Below, piece after piece: positions 23,320-35,602 of a stretch of 64,000 bases of DNA. The stretch is from contig NJFT01000106.1 of the NCBI GenBank assembly GCA_002221725.1, positions 1 through 64,000 of the forward strand, given 5' to 3'. Each line of letters starts with the position of its first letter. Position 1 is the stretch's first letter. Made by a program: the position numbers and the translations under genes. The notes beneath the pieces were generated by a model. The model was not told the DNA's origin. It searched no databases and worked only from the letters and a program-made list of their open reading frames with translations. The DNA is from Scedosporium boydii. Taxonomy: Eukaryota; Ascomycota; Sordariomycetes; Microascales; Microascaceae.

Positions 23320-25488
23320 CTACTCCTCCTCATCCTCCTCATCCTCCTCTTCCTCCTCACTGTCGTCTTCGTCCCCTGTTTCTTCTCCTTCGTCTTCTCC
23401 ATCCTCCTCAATAAATTCCATTAACCCCTTCCTAAACTCCTCGAGATCCCTCTCCTCATACACTGAATCCACAGCCCTCACCCCCTTATCCAGAACAACC
23501 CACCTCTTCTCCCCCCTGCGAAACCTCTCATACGACATCCCCTCTCCATACCTCGCCTTAACATTCAACTCCACCCTCCTCCACGCCGCCCTCTCCACAT
23601 CACTTACATCCCTTCTCAAAGCAGCCCCCGTAACAAACTCCGTAGCACTCGGCCCCTGCGCAGGAACGAACTGCCTAGCCGGCTTATCGCTTTCTCGGCA
23701 ATCAAGCACCGACGAGGCCCAGAAGAAACAAAGCGTATGATGACGTCGGACAAACTCGTAGATCCTCTGCAACGCGCCGTCCGTCAGGCCACAGTGGCCC
23801 AGCGAGAGGTACTCCAACATTGCGGGACCGCGAGCGTTCGAGTCGAAAGGCACGAGGAGCGAACAGAGGGCTGGCACGGCGTCGTCGTCGATGTAGTTGA
23901 AGGCTTGCCCGAGGGAGACGGTGGACGCCCCCTGGCTGAGATCGAGGGCGCGGAGGTTCGGATGGCCGGAGAGGGCGTTGCAGAGGGGCACGACGCCGCT
24001 GGTGCTCAGGCCGACGGATTGGAGGGCGATGCGTTGGAGGGAGGGGGCGGAGTGGATTCCTGTGGCTACCTTCTTGACGCCGGTGTTGCCTAGCGGGTTG
24101 TAGGAGAGGTGGATGGAATGGAGACGGTGAGGGGGTCCGGTTTGAGATTGGAGGGAGAGGAACCTGGCGATGGACGCGGCTGCCTTGACGGATATTCCGT
24201 TGCCGCTTAGATATAGGACCTCGAGTGGGAGGGGGCCGACTTCCTGGCGTTCGAGGTGTTGTGTCAAGGTGTCAAAGAGAGCTGCGACGCCGGCGTCGCC
24301 AAGTTGAGTCTGATCAAGGTCCAGGATCCGCAGCTTTCGAGTCTTGGTGATGAGGCGGACCAAATCCGGTACGGCTTCCGGACCTAACGGGTTTCCCTTG
24401 AGCCACACGCTTGTGACGGTCCTAGAAGTGATTAACGAATCAACAAGCACCTTGAAGCCCGCGGAATCGATATCGTTCCCCGTCAAGTGCCACGTCTCGA
24501 TGCGGTCAGGCACATTCTTCAAGAATCTCGCAACCGTTTCGCACCCGAGTTCTCCGATATTATTATCTCCGAGAAGGATATGTTTGACGAAATCGTTTGC
24601 GCGCAGACTCCGCAGAACGTCCAGGACCAGCTCGGGTGCCAGTCCTGTCCGGCAAAGGTCCAGTCTTCCGTCCCCGAGCAAAATCCCCCGTCTGAACTCG
24701 GCTCCCTTCGTCCTGTAATAGACTTCACCGTTTCCGCCGTTGAGCTCGGCCCCCTCCGATCCAGTTGGCAAGGCATACGTGCCCCCTCTCTCAAGATGCC
24801 TCATTAAGGGTCGCAGGTCCTCCTCCCGCGCCGTCCTCCTACCAAACGCACTCTTCTTCACCCTAACCCCCTTCAACGAAACCCCCATATCCTCACCATC
24901 CCACTCCCCTTGCTCTGCTATTCTTCTCGTCCAACCCGCAACCCAAACACACGGCGCCGCGCCCCCATTCGCACCAAACCTCCTCAACCCACCCCCAACC
25001 AAAAAATCAAACTCCCTCTGCACCATAACCCACCCCCTCAATTTCACCCTATCAGCATCATACCTAATCAAAGGCGAAAGCGACCCCGCCCTCGAAGGAA
25101 ACATCAACTCCGCCACCGCTGCCGCCAGCAACATCCTCTTCGACTTGCGCCTCGGAAGAACGAGGAGTTCCTCGTCCGCCCGCGCCGAAGGTAGATGGAA
25201 CGGCATGTCGAGGATCTCGACGGCCGTGTACGGTCGCGAGGGGTTGAAGTTCGGCATCGTGGCTGCGAGGCGGGATAGGGATTTGCGGCACAGGCGGGCG
25301 AGCCGGACGGCTTCGGGGGTGTGGGCGGGTTCATCGGGGGCGGAGGTTGAGAGCTCGGAGCGGAGCTGGTTGGGACTGTTGCCTGAGGAGGAGGATGTTG
25401 TTGATGGGGGTGAGGATCGGCGTCTTAGGGCCGGGTCGGAGCTCCCGCAGACGATGATGGGGGTGCTCGGTATCGGGGTGGAGGACAT
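23320..25488 (-). CDS. Leucine-rich repeat (RNI-like) protein with acidic C-terminal tail
   Basis: A single-exon frame of 722 residues from ATG at 25488; the codon at 25494 is GTG, so the downstream ATG is used. The N-terminal ~200 residues are Ser/Pro-rich, then form a mixed domain. From about residue 280 to 540 there are ribonuclease-inhibitor-type leucine-rich repeats, for example LRILDLDQTQLGDAGVAALF, LEVLYLSGNGISVKAAASIA and LHSIHLSYNPLGNTGVKKVA. The last ~25 residues are almost entirely Asp/Glu. This LRR plus acidic tail recalls RanGAP, but the protein is much longer and the N-terminal arginine-finger region is not recognisable, so I do not call it RanGAP. It is probably a scaffold or interaction protein. 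No signal peptide or transmembrane segment is seen. The plus-strand frames at 23207-23740 and 24740-25528 are antisense shadows. Confidence 0.85.
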   Translation of the reverse strand: MSSTPIPSTPIIVCGSSDPALRRRSSPPSTTSSSSGNSPNQLRSELSTSAPDEPAHTPEAVRLARLCRKSLSRLAATMPNFNPSRPYTAVEILDMPFHLPSARADEELLVLPRRKSKRMLLAAAVAELMFPSRAGSLSPLIRYDADRVKLRGWVMVQREFDFLVGGGLRRFGANGGAAPCVWVAGWTRRIAEQGEWDGEDMGVSLKGVRVKKSAFGRRTAREEDLRPLMRHLERGGTYALPTGSEGAELNGGNGEVYYRTKGAEFRRGILLGDGRLDLCRTGLAPELVLDVLRSLRANDFVKHILLGDNNIGELGCETVARFLKNVPDRIETWHLTGNDIDSAGFKVLVDSLITSRTVTSVWLKGNPLGPEAVPDLVRLITKTRKLRILDLDQTQLGDAGVAALFDTLTQHLERQEVGPLPLEVLYLSGNGISVKAAASIARFLSLQSQTGPPHRLHSIHLSYNPLGNTGVKKVATGIHSAPSLQRIALQSVGLSTSGVVPLCNALSGHPNLRALDLSQGASTVSLGQAFNYIDDDAVPALCSLLVPFDSNARGPAMLEYLSLGHCGLTDGALQRIYEFVRRHHTLCFFWASSVLDCRESDKPARQFVPAQGPSATEFVTGAALRRDVSDVERAAWRRVELNVKARYGEGMSYERFRRGEKRWVVLDKGVRAVDSVYEERDLEEFRKGLMEFIEEDGEDEGEETGDEDDSEEEEEDEEDEEE

Positions 25489-28400
25489 TGTCACGGAAAT
25501 AAAGAAAAGGAAACAGGGGGCAACTTAGTATCTTCGAGGCCGCCTTGGGAGGGCTGTGCTTTCCCGCCGTGTGGCCCAAAGGGGGTTGTTTATCGTTCAC
25601 AAGAAAGAAACTGAAATCTAATGATCAAAGGAAAAGAAAACGAATATAGACTTGCTCTTGTGCAAAATGACAAGGAATGGAATCCAGAAGGCTGATCCTC
25701 TTCCCCATTATATACTAAAGACAGTCGAACAATCTAGCCATCCAGGACCAGGCAACATCAGACTAAACCAGCCCTTCCCGCCATCTAAACCCTTAGTGGT
25801 GAGATCTAGGACCCTTCGCATATTCCCCCATTCAGAAACTCATCTCGCAATACTATCCCCCTCCCAAGCCTCTCTGGGCCTAAGCTTTCTTTCCCCTTGC
25901 AGGAATATTGGATACGGCTGGCTTGCTTCTTACCTTATTTTTCTTCCCTCCTCGAGTAACGTTTCTCCAAATCACACCTCCCCAACGACTCTTTCCCTAG
26001 CCCTATAGGGTTAAAAGTGGGCGCAAGCATCCTCGACAGTCACAAGGGGTCGCTTGCCGGGAAGCCGTGCAACATCGGGTGTTCCTGGGCGCTCATTGGC
26101 CGCCTCAAGGTCCAGCTGAGCCTCAGCTCTTGCCTCATCCGGGAGCCACGATTCCAATGTGGAGAGACAAGGTGCCTCCGCTCCATAGACTAAGCCGAAG
26201 GGGCTTTATTGGGGACAAGGGGATTACGATGTGTGGGATGTGTCAAGGTGAGATGATGGGGGAATTAGGCGCGGGTTAGGGCACTGCCTGCCTAAAAGCA
26301 GGGGGAGAAAGACGGACGCAGGGGAGGTTGAAAGACAGGAAATCTTCAATCTATGGACGATCATTGGATGGACCCTGAGCCTCAGGCAGCTCAGGCAGGA
26401 CTACACGATCTGTCAGGACCCTTTGGAATCGAGAGGAGAATGACTCTAAGCGATAGGGCTAAGTTCCTAGCCGCGATTGCGGACCTCGTGTCGGGAGCCG
26501 GTTCCAAGTCTCAAGCGCCGCCCAGCTACGGTGAGGCTGATGAGGCGGTGCAGGCTCGGGTGCCGCCACTCCCGAAGGCTAAAGTCGCATCCAGTGGCTC
26601 AGCTGAGAATAATATTCAAAAGAGAAAGACGAGAGAGAGCCTGCTCACAAGACAAAAGGTTCCGTCATCGGAAGAATTATGTCGTCTCTTCGTCCTTGGG
26701 CCCGCCGTGGTGATCCGAGTCGCGAGTCTCATGGCTTAGGAGGCTCGACTCTTGGCACGCGACTCAGGTTTCTCGTGGTTGGTGGCAGAGCGACGACTTG
26801 TGGCTGCCGTCGATATTTTTCAACTCAGAAGTTGGAAACCAGCCACAATCTCACGATTTGCATTGCCGGATTGAAACCGATGATAATATGGGCACAGCAG
26901 AAAAGGACGGAAAGCAAGAGGACAAAAAAAAAAGTGAGCTGGATTTCGGGCAAGGCAGGGGTTCAATTGGCCAAGTTGAGCTTGAGCTTTTGCTTGTTTG
27001 TTTCCCCTTCTTCCTTTCAAAGACAGCGACCGCAAAACCTGCCAATTATCATCCCTCGTCGTGGGCTTACACTCTTGAGGTTGGAGTCTCGACGTTTCAA
27101 TTGCTCGAGGACCGCGTCTTCGGCTGACCGACCATGTTTCCATGTTTCAATTGCCCAGTGTCATCCTCACCCATCTCGATCATTGGAATCGGATACCGTG
27201 CCTGTTGGCAAGCCTGTTTCCTTTTCCTCACTCTTCCTCATTTTATTGACCCTCAATGCATCAATTGATGTAGAAAAAAGCTCTGCTGAGCTTCAGCTGT
27301 CAGATCAGCCGCCAGTTGGTAACCGATACCTCGGCATTCCCGCACCCCACGTGTGATGCTTTCCCGCCGTGCATATTCGTCCGTAACGACATGCCTTGTA
27401 CCCCTGGTTCCTATATTTCCTATTATTTCCTGGGCCGAGGAATGTATGACAAGGCAGTGATTTGTTCCCAATGTCACGGTATGATCTCGTCAGCATCGTA
27501 AACGATGGCCTGATTTCCAGATGGAGGGACAAAATGAATGAGGTCTCTCTTTCTCAACGAACTGGGGATCGTTCTTCGCTGGTTAACCCAAATTGTGGCT
27601 GACTGAGAGGGAAGGCGGGTGTGTCGTGGCTAGGGTCGAAGCCACTCGATTGCATCGTGTCCTGAACGGGGAGTCGTGAATCGTCCTCAGCGAGTCGAGT
27701 GAGGCTATCGTGATCGTGATGATACCTGTTTGTTTAGTCTTCAGCCGCCATCTCAGATATATCCGCTGCCATCCATCGTAGTAAGACTGTAAATAGACAC
27801 GTAGCGCAGTCTCTCTCCACATGCCAGAACATAGAAGAGAGAAGCGCGTAGACTCGTGTCAGCACCATATCCGACAGCTTGGGACAGATAAGCTCATGCT
27901 CATGAGCTGAACGTCAGATTCATCCAGCCTCTCGTAACAGAACCTCAGGCCGCAGGCCGCACCGCAGGATCCAAGGACATGGTTTCGGGTTGACATCAGA
28001 CGTAGTGCTGCCGCTGACCATCCTCACAATGAGATCACGGTTCCAATGACTTCGTTTCCCAGTATGACCGACCGCTTTGACACTCGTCGTACGCAGGTAG
28101 CATCGAAGAGGACCGAGGACCTGTTTTCCTTCACACGGCTTCCAGTGAGATGTAGAGGAGATATAATGTGTTCGAAGAGAATCGAAACGTTGCAACGGCA
28201 GCTGAGCACTCCGTCAGATCGACGTAGGACTGTCCATACCATCCTCCTGCAGCCGGAACAGAAGGCCCATCAACCATCTTCGATATGTTCAAGTGGTCCA
28301 CGAGGACATCCGGAAATATGAGTCGGCAGGAAAGGGGGCGTCTCATCCAGGCCGAGGACTCCATATCCCCAGATTCCCGGATCCCGAGATAGCCTCGCGA

Positions 28401-31400
28401 AAAGACCCCAGGAAAAAGAAGGACACCCTCGGATCTGGGGACCCAGCGGTCTATTAGTACCCATCTCCCGGTCAGAGAACCCACATCGACCCCAGATTTT
28501 TTTCTTGAAAAAAACCGCCCAAAAAACAAGCCCAGTTTTTTTTTGGCCCTCCCATCACCTCCACATATTTCCTAATCTCGCCCGGCCGGGCTCTCAATCT
28601 CTGCTGGGCTTTTGCGGCCCTGGCAGGTGGTTCCTCCCCCGTATACGCCCTCTCATGACTCCCCTCTTCTTTTCTTTCGCCTCGTCACACACCCGTTGAA
28701 ACCTCCCAATCATCAGACAATTCTGTCTTTCTATCCTCACACCTTGTTCGTAGGTCCTCCCACTCACTCCTCTCTTGTCCCCATTTTGGCCCAGTCACCT
28801 TCCTCCAGTGGGACACGCACACACCACTCTTGGTCTGGGGGAAGGACAGTGAAAGGGGGGGTGGTTGAACCAGGGGGGCTATCACCTCCGATCATTCGAG
28901 ATCCAACTGAAACTAGCACAAGAGAAGAGCAAGACAGAGCAAAAGTCAGACCCGCTTCCCCCCCTCGAAACTCCGGCCATCCTCCGAGCAAAGAGTTCTT
29001 GCTATTTTGCTTGGCTGAACTATGGGCTCATCTACGCACCCCGCCGAGCCCCACTGGCGATAGGTTGCCCCACCGCCGGTTTTGTACGTAATGGAGCCTC
29101 CTTCATTTCTTCTTGGTTCAGTGAGGATAACGGATCGAGAGAACTAGTAGACGGTGATCTTGAGCTTCGGATTGGAAAACGGAGCGATTGACCTCGGGCC
29201 AAGGTTGGTTAGTCTTGTCGCTGGATCGCCCAGTGCCACCAGCGGAAAGATTTGAGCGAGCAGAAACTAGGTCTCAGAGCTTTGTCTGGGGAAGGGATTA
29301 CGGTGAAGATGGAGAAGTGAAGCCCATCGATACCCCAGAGATCTCTCGATGCCTGACCGGCAATGCTCCCCAGGCCTTCCTCCAGAAGCATAAGGCTTAT
29401 ACGCCACGAAGGCTGTCTATTGTAGCCTGACGTCCGGCAATTGCAATGAACCTGCTTCGTCCCTGAAGAACCCTATAACCGAGTTCCTTGGATAGAGACG
29501 GGGCCGGCCGGACGTAAAATCTCTCATAATTGCCTCGAAGATAATCTCGCATTGCGGACTTCGCGGCATTGCCAATATCTTCTCCAGGACGGCCAAGTTC
29601 GGTAGAAGCTGCGCACCGTATTCCCGGTACGCTACCTCGCACTACGAAGTTACATGAGGTTTGTCTCTCTCATAGCGTAGCCCCGACCGGAACACAGCTG
29701 TACCGTGTCCGTTACTCTATAGCTACTTGTATTCGAGGTGGTTTCGGTCCCTTCGCAGCCGCAGTCACACCATCGCATCGCCTTCGATGTTGCCGTTGCT
29801 CATTCATTAGGTCTTTTGGCTCTTGTTATCGCGAGCTGGCCTTCCCTCTGCCTTCGATCGCGATACTCGTCGTCTTTGAATGCTAGGCCTCGAAGATCAA
29901 GGACTCTAGGCTTTTCCTCTCGATGCCTCTCAGCAATCGGCCGGGGGCCCCGGCTATCATGATCTCATCCGTAGCTCCGCAGCACCTCATAACAGCAGCT
30001 CAACAGGTCATCCAGAGCAGAAAAAGCGACCGGGGGTGTACGGAGTAAATATCCATCAGGCCAAGACGAAGTGGAACTCTCGCCGTACACTAATACCATA
30101 GTACTTCGTAGATGATACACCAAAGCAGTGATTAAGTGGGCTGGTCTGAGATGTTCGTGCCAATCCTCTTCCTCTCTCGACCAGAACCCGGCCCGCCCGG
30201 TTGCACGTGGGGTGCCGGACTGCTGTGTGCTGGCTCACCACTTTTCCCTTTCCAGGTGTCTTAGTGCAAACTACGATCAATTGATACTTCATGTGAGCAC
30301 CACGCCCAACTTCTGATCGGCGATGTACCCTCTCACTATTTTTCCGTGCACTAGTACGGAGTCGCTTGTGTCAGAAGAAGGAAGGAGGTAAAACTCTGCC
30401 TCGCTTTAATCTCTCCGCGTTATTATCGTAAACTAGCTCTTGAACAGCGACAACGCTTGCGGCTTGTCATGAATAAAACCCACTGGAGTTCCTGCGATCG
30501 AAGCACCTATGTTATGCCTGTCACAATGACTGGCTAGTTTTATGCATTACATTGAAAACAATTATCCATACCATCCTGTATGAAAAAACGTTAAAAAATG
30601 AAGCAAACAAGGGGCGAAATAGGAGAGAGTCTGTCCTCGAGTCGTCTGTCGCACATGTCAGACCGCCTGCAATAGTATTGGGCAAGTATCAAATGCGTGG
30701 TGAGCACAGAGCAGACCGTGGTGTAGTAAGATGAAAGCAAAGCCTCGCCTCGGGCCATCTCGGAATGAAGGAGTGTCCCTACCAGGCCTAAGTCAAACTT
30801 TTACTGGCGCTCCAGCCACTGATGAGAAGCAAGGGGGGAAGAGAAATATTGGAGACAGGACCAGGGGTGGCGTGTACGAAGCCAGTTGAGTACTTCGTAA
30901 AAAAATGACAGGAAAAATTTTTCCTTCTGTTCTCATCTTCCACTGAGATCAAGGGAAGGGAAAAAGGATGGCGCCGCTATCTGACCCACTAGTCATTTCT
31001 CGGCGAGCAATCAATTCCCAGCGAGCCAAGGGCCGTGTCTCTGCCGTCATGATGCTGGCTGGGAAACCCAGTTATGGACTAGGTCCTGCCTTCATCCGGC
31101 CTGCCGCCGAGCCTCATCTGAGATCCACACCCACAGGGCACACCCCTGTCGACCAGGGAAAGTAAAAAAAGAAAAAAAGAAGTGAAAAGAAAAATTCGGT
31201 AGCATAGGGAAGTGCGGAAGTACCTTGTACCTCGTACAACACGAAGCGAGGCCTGCGATACCGCCCGCTTGGGAGGGCCACAACTGCCTTCACGGCTGCA
31301 GTGTAGGATTCGAAGTACCGAGTACTTTGTCTTGCTTGTTTCGCTTCTCTCTCATCTGAAAATCTGCTGCTGCTGCCACACACAGCATAACAGCACAACA

Positions 31401-32765
31401 GTACAGGTCCAGCACGACGTGATAAACTCAACCTTGCAAAAGCCACTCCGATCCTTATCCTTCATTGGCTCAAACTCGAGATTTCTGCTCGCAGTTGACT
31501 CAGCGTCGAGGAACTGAAAAAGAGAACCGAAAGTTAAAATTGGGACGAAAAGAGGCACAAAGATGGGAGAGGAAAAATCGAGCATAAATCGATACGTAAA
31601 TAAAATGCAATCTTGCTCAAGAAAAAAATGGATAAAATGGACAGACAAACGAAACAGAGAAAGAGCAAAAAGGAAAGGAAAAAATTTCTCGGGTATCGTC
31701 GCAAGAGCCGGCGGGCCTAGGTACCTTCTTGCCGAGCAACACGCGGATGGGGTACTTCGGCCGAACCGCTGTCTCTGATTGCGAACCCCTGCACTCAACT
31801 GTCCCAAACAGGAATTATTTCAGTAAAGCTTTGTCGTTCACGCAGGACCATCGACTCGGTTCGGTTTGTTTCCCATGCAGTGCAGCAAACGCCATACTTG
31901 TATACCTCGTACATATCCCCCTTTCCCCCTGCCTGCTGAAAAACAAAAGAGAAGCTGGAAGCCTCCGTTTGTCCTCGTCGAGCTCACTTGCTCAAGCTCG
32001 GAGTGGTGTACACGAACACACTCGCGGAGCTAACAGCTTTCGTACCTCGTAAGGGGGCGAGTCGTGTACCAATAACCGCACCCCCTTTCGCCCGTTACTC
32101 TGGCCGAGGGAACACAATCCGTCCCATGGCTGAGTGGGGGTCACAAAACTTCTTCCCAACGTACACGCCCCCTACCCCTACACACCCCCCTTGCTTCTTG
32201 TGCTCACTTTATCTTGGCACCTGTTCCTGATGAGGCTCAACAGCGTGCTTAGTGCACCTCTCAACCTTCGTCCGAGATGGCCCGACAACTCTCGGGGGCC
32301 TTGTCCTCCTATCACCGGCTTTAGAAGCTTGTCGGCGGACCCGCTCGCCTCTGGGATCCTCTCCAGGCCAAACATGTACCTGTTGAAATTGAGTGAAATG
32401 AGTGAAATTGAGACGCCGAGAGTTATCCTGTCCCAGTTGAGCAGCGTTTGAAGAACTTCAAATCTTCGAAAATACCGTGAATGGATTCCTGAGGCACCGC
32501 CGTAGGGGAGAGGGAACAGCCGGCAAGGGAAAAAATTTTCCCCATTCCATGCGCTCCACACTTCCAAGACGTCTTGGTTGACCTTGCGTCTCTTTCCTCT
32601 TTCCTCTCCTCTTCTTTTCTCCCTTTATCACTTCCTTCTTCCTGTCATCTTCTTTATCCTTTCCCACCACTCCTTAATCCACTCTTGTGTGTGCGTGTGT
32701 GTTGCGAGCTTGTATCATCCTTTCTCTCTTGTAGATTATCCCATCAACCCCAAATCTCCTTCAAG
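25489..32765. other. 7.3-kb gene-poor gap between divergent LRR and ATP9 genes
   Basis: No coding gene can be supported. Open frames are all below 190 codons and lack family features. A cluster of TACTTCGTA-related motifs lies at 30099-32052. Copies of TACGGAGTA lie at 30038-30047 and 30354-30362. The final 200 bases are the CT-rich ATP9 promoter. No transposase, reverse transcriptase or long terminal repeat was recognised. Confidence 0.5.
32583..32672 (+). promoter_or_regulatory. Pyrimidine-rich tract upstream of ATP9
   Basis: A nearly uninterrupted CT-rich tract lies about 95-185 bases before the ATP9 start codon. Such tracts commonly precede transcription starts of highly expressed filamentous-fungal genes. 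That it acts here is inference. Confidence 0.4.
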
Positions 32766-33482
32766 ATGTCTTCCGCCCGCTTCGCCTCCAGGCTCATGGC
32801 CTCTGCCTCGACCAAGGTCGCTAGGCCCGTTGCCCGCACCCAGCTCGCTTCCGCCGCCTCGAAGCGCACCATCTCCGGTAAGCAAACTTCTCCCTGACCT
32901 TCTCCAGCTCGATAGATCAGCCATTGGCCATCAATTGGCCTCCAATTGGGGGTTTTTCGAACGGATTCGAAGCGAATTGAGCTCCGGAAGAGCTTGGACG
33001 AGAAAATTTTTTGCTCACGCGCGATTTTTTCTGCAACGTCATACAGGCCTCAACAGCCCCTTCCAGGCTGCCAAGCGCCAGCAGATCAACGTCGCCGCCC
33101 GCCAGGCCTTCGCCAACGCTGGTGCCCGCCGCGCCTACTCCTCTGAGATCGCCCAGGCCATGGTTGAGGTCTCCAGGAACCTCGGTATGGGCTCTGCCGC
33201 CATTGGTCTGACTGGTGCCGGTATCGGTATCGGTCTCGTCTTCGCCTCCCTCATCAGCGGTGTTGCCCGCAACCCTGCTCTCCGTGGCCAGCTCTTCTCG
33301 TACGCCATTCTCGGTTTCGCCTTCGTCGAGGCCATTGGTCTCTTCGATCTCATGGTTGCCCTCATGGCCAAGTTCGTAAGTGTTTTCCCGTTCTGGGTTG
33401 CTGGGGAGAGGAAAATTCCCCATTGCCGAGGTTGTGGGGTACCACCGAGAGCTCCGGCTAACAAGCTTCACCCTAGACTTAA
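32766..33482 (+). CDS. ATP9: Mitochondrial ATP synthase subunit 9 (c-ring proteolipid) precursor
   Basis: Subunit c of the F1Fo-ATP synthase forms the proton-driven ring in the inner mitochondrial membrane. Three exons are read: 32766..32877, 33047..33375 and 33477..33482, giving 148 residues. Introns are 169 and 101 nt (GTAAGC...ACAG; GTAAGT...GGCTAACAAG...CTAG). The first ~65 residues are a basic, Ala/Ser/Arg-rich presequence (MSSARFASRLMASASTKVAR). The mature part starts near YSSEIAQAMVEVSRNLGMGS and has two membrane helices. The first is glycine-rich (GAGIGIGLVFASLISGVARN). The second carries the proton-binding Glu in FAFVEAIGLFDLMVALMAKF. The last exon adds only one Thr codon and the stop. 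Length and layout match nuclear-encoded subunit 9 of filamentous fungi, in contrast to yeasts that encode it in mtDNA. Confidence 0.96.
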
Positions 33483-34010
33483 ACGCTTAATTGCGCCGAA
33501 ACAAAAAAGTCTCCTGTGGATGGGGGAATTGAACATAGCATCCGCGCGAGGATATATCAACCTCAACATAACACTGCCACCACTTGGAGTATGGATTTCT
33601 TTAGACGGGTCAAGGTGACCTACCCTTGCATTGTTAAAACAAAAAAGGCACATCATGTATTTCTATAATTAGAAGAATCCATGATAGAGGACAGACGCGA
33701 AGAATAGAGAGGTGTGTGAGGGCGGTCTCTCTCGATCACTTTTACTTATCCTTTTCCCACTGGGGGCTTGTGTTTTCAACCCTCTTGACAATATACACGG
33801 ATTCCTTTGTCTTGTGAAAAGAGGTGAGCTCCTCAGATTGATTGGAAACCATGACTGCTGTTTCATTATAGTGAGAAAGAAGATTGCAACAACAACCATC
33901 CTATCGAGGGCGCAGGACTGTTCCTTCCGTCGATCGACCGGCAACCGATGGGCGATAGCGGAAAATTTCGGCACGAAGTGAAAAATACTGTTGTCTCGAC
34001 TCGGACGTTC
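33483..34010. other. Intergenic between convergent ATP9 and hydrolase-like genes
   Basis: Two facing 3' flanks. No gene or notable repeat was seen. Confidence 0.5.
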
Positions 34011-35602
34011 CTACTTTTCTTCTTCTTCCCCGTCTGCCAGGTCCTCGGGTTCCGCAATCAGGAGCGGCGGAAAGTCTTCCGGACATCGCCCATTCCTGTA
34101 AAGCCATAGCCGACTGAGATCTTTTACTCTGACCACCTTGCGATCCTTCAGTTTCATTCCAGTATCATCGTGAACATCGACTTCATCGAGAACGCTGCCG
34201 CTGCCGAACCCGTCGTCTCCGAGCCAGCTGATCGAAAATGCCTCTCTTGCATTCTTCGATGCGTCGCCCTCCAACCCCAACTGCACGATGCTGTCCATAA
34301 ATTCGCTCGTCTCAGCCGCACCGACAAACTCCCCCGTCTTCGGGTCCTTCTCGAGTGGAAACATCCCATCAAGGTAATGTTGGCAAAGCTGGTGCCCGCC
34401 ACGTTTCGACGACCGAATAAACAGACGCCCTATGAATCTCGGGACGGTGGCCGATGCCAAAGAAGACGTTGCGAAGTGCAAGATACCCCATAGCGCCACA
34501 AAGTCGGTTACATGAGCATAATGCTCGATATGGGCAATGGCGCGGTCATGAGCTGCCGACTGAGTCTGGATCGATGTCATTGAGTTGCGCTTGCTCTGAG
34601 GTTGTGGGCTACTCGAGAAATTCTCTCCTGTCGGGCTGCTGACTGGGGAAGATTGCGTGATAGTGGTCGTCATCGTTTCGACAGCAGAGTCCGGGTCCAG
34701 CTTCGCAAGCTGCTGGGAAACAAGGTGCCGGTGGGGGTTATTAAAGTGGTTGGCTGCATTCCCAAACGTGTATATCTCGAGCTTGGAAAGAAGGTCCTGA
34801 GGTAACTCCTGGAGGATCCAGTCCACCACCATACCGCCTTCGATGCCTCCCTGCGAGTGGAGGATGAGGACGACCTTGGACAGCTTAGGATCATACAACT
34901 TCTCTTTCACGACCCGATAACACACCCGAGTGTCGTACGTGGCGTTTCCCAAGTTACGTTGAACGAGACATTCGACCACGTCGAATAGGATACCCCAAGT
35001 CCTATTGTGGATTCCCAAGACGGGACGCTTGAAGGTGAGGGCCAGCCGATTGAGGTTATTCTTGAGCCAGTGTTCCCTAATTAACTCGTTAGTCACAAAG
35101 CTAGATCCAAGGTCCACAGCACGATGACACCGTTAACTCACCCGACCGATACACCGTTGACGAATATCCACTGCTCATGGGCATGCTCAGGCAGAGCCGG
35201 CGCATATTTTTCATCTGATGTATACGTTATATCTCCCTTCCCGTTCAGGAGAGAGCAAATGGCACCGTTCACAGCAAAGAAGGCGCTGATGGCGACTATC
35301 GAAATCCACATAGGCAGGAATAGAGTGAGTGGTAGGGAGAGAATGAAGCCGGCCTGGAGGACAAACAAGATGCTGTGGATGAAGAGGCACCAGATGTTCC
35401 GAGGCGTCGGCGAAAGCTCGCTCAAATGACCCGAATCATATGGCCGGGGAGGCGCGACCACCCACGGAAAAGCTGGGAGATAGCGGAAAAAATTGTAGAC
35501 GTCCCAGGCGAGTAGCTTCCAGGGTTGGTCGGTGTAGGCGTAGTTGACAACGGTGCTCCCACCTACCTGGGAGCCGATGAATATGGGACTCTGGATGTCC
35601 AT
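34011..35602 (-). CDS. Alpha/beta-hydrolase-like membrane protein, fungal, uncharacterised
   Basis: Two exons, 35602..35142 and 35076..34011, join in phase 2 (GTGAGT donor, GACTAAC branch, TTAG acceptor) for 508 residues. Residues about 70-118 form two hydrophobic segments (IHSILFVLQAGFILSLPLTL and a following one), so membrane anchoring is likely. Downstream, WIFVNGVSVG resembles a hydrolase oxyanion-side strand. VVLILHSQGGIEGG places a candidate nucleophile Ser at 228 in a variant nucleophile elbow (H-S-Q-G-G). The C-terminal part contains HYAHVTDFVALWGILHFA and ends with an acidic tail. The substrate is unknown. The start may be internal: just upstream is a clean intron end (TTAACTAACACGCTGCAG), and an open frame further upstream ending NRLE joins in frame through a GTATTA donor. 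A further 5' exon within 35603-35930 is therefore possible, but no ATG for it was found. Confidence 0.78.

Noticed and set aside
23320..25488. Calling the LRR protein RanGAP because of LRRs plus acidic tail
   Set aside because: It is nearly twice as long as typical RanGAP, and the N-terminal region with the catalytic Arg cannot be recognised.
24740..25528. 262-codon plus-strand open frame
   Set aside because: Antisense shadow of the LRR protein gene, whose repeats are clear on the minus strand.
32578..33618. 346-codon plus-strand frame across ATP9
   Set aside because: It covers the ATP9 exons but runs through both ATP9 introns without splicing. The conserved subunit-9 protein is obtained only with the spliced model.
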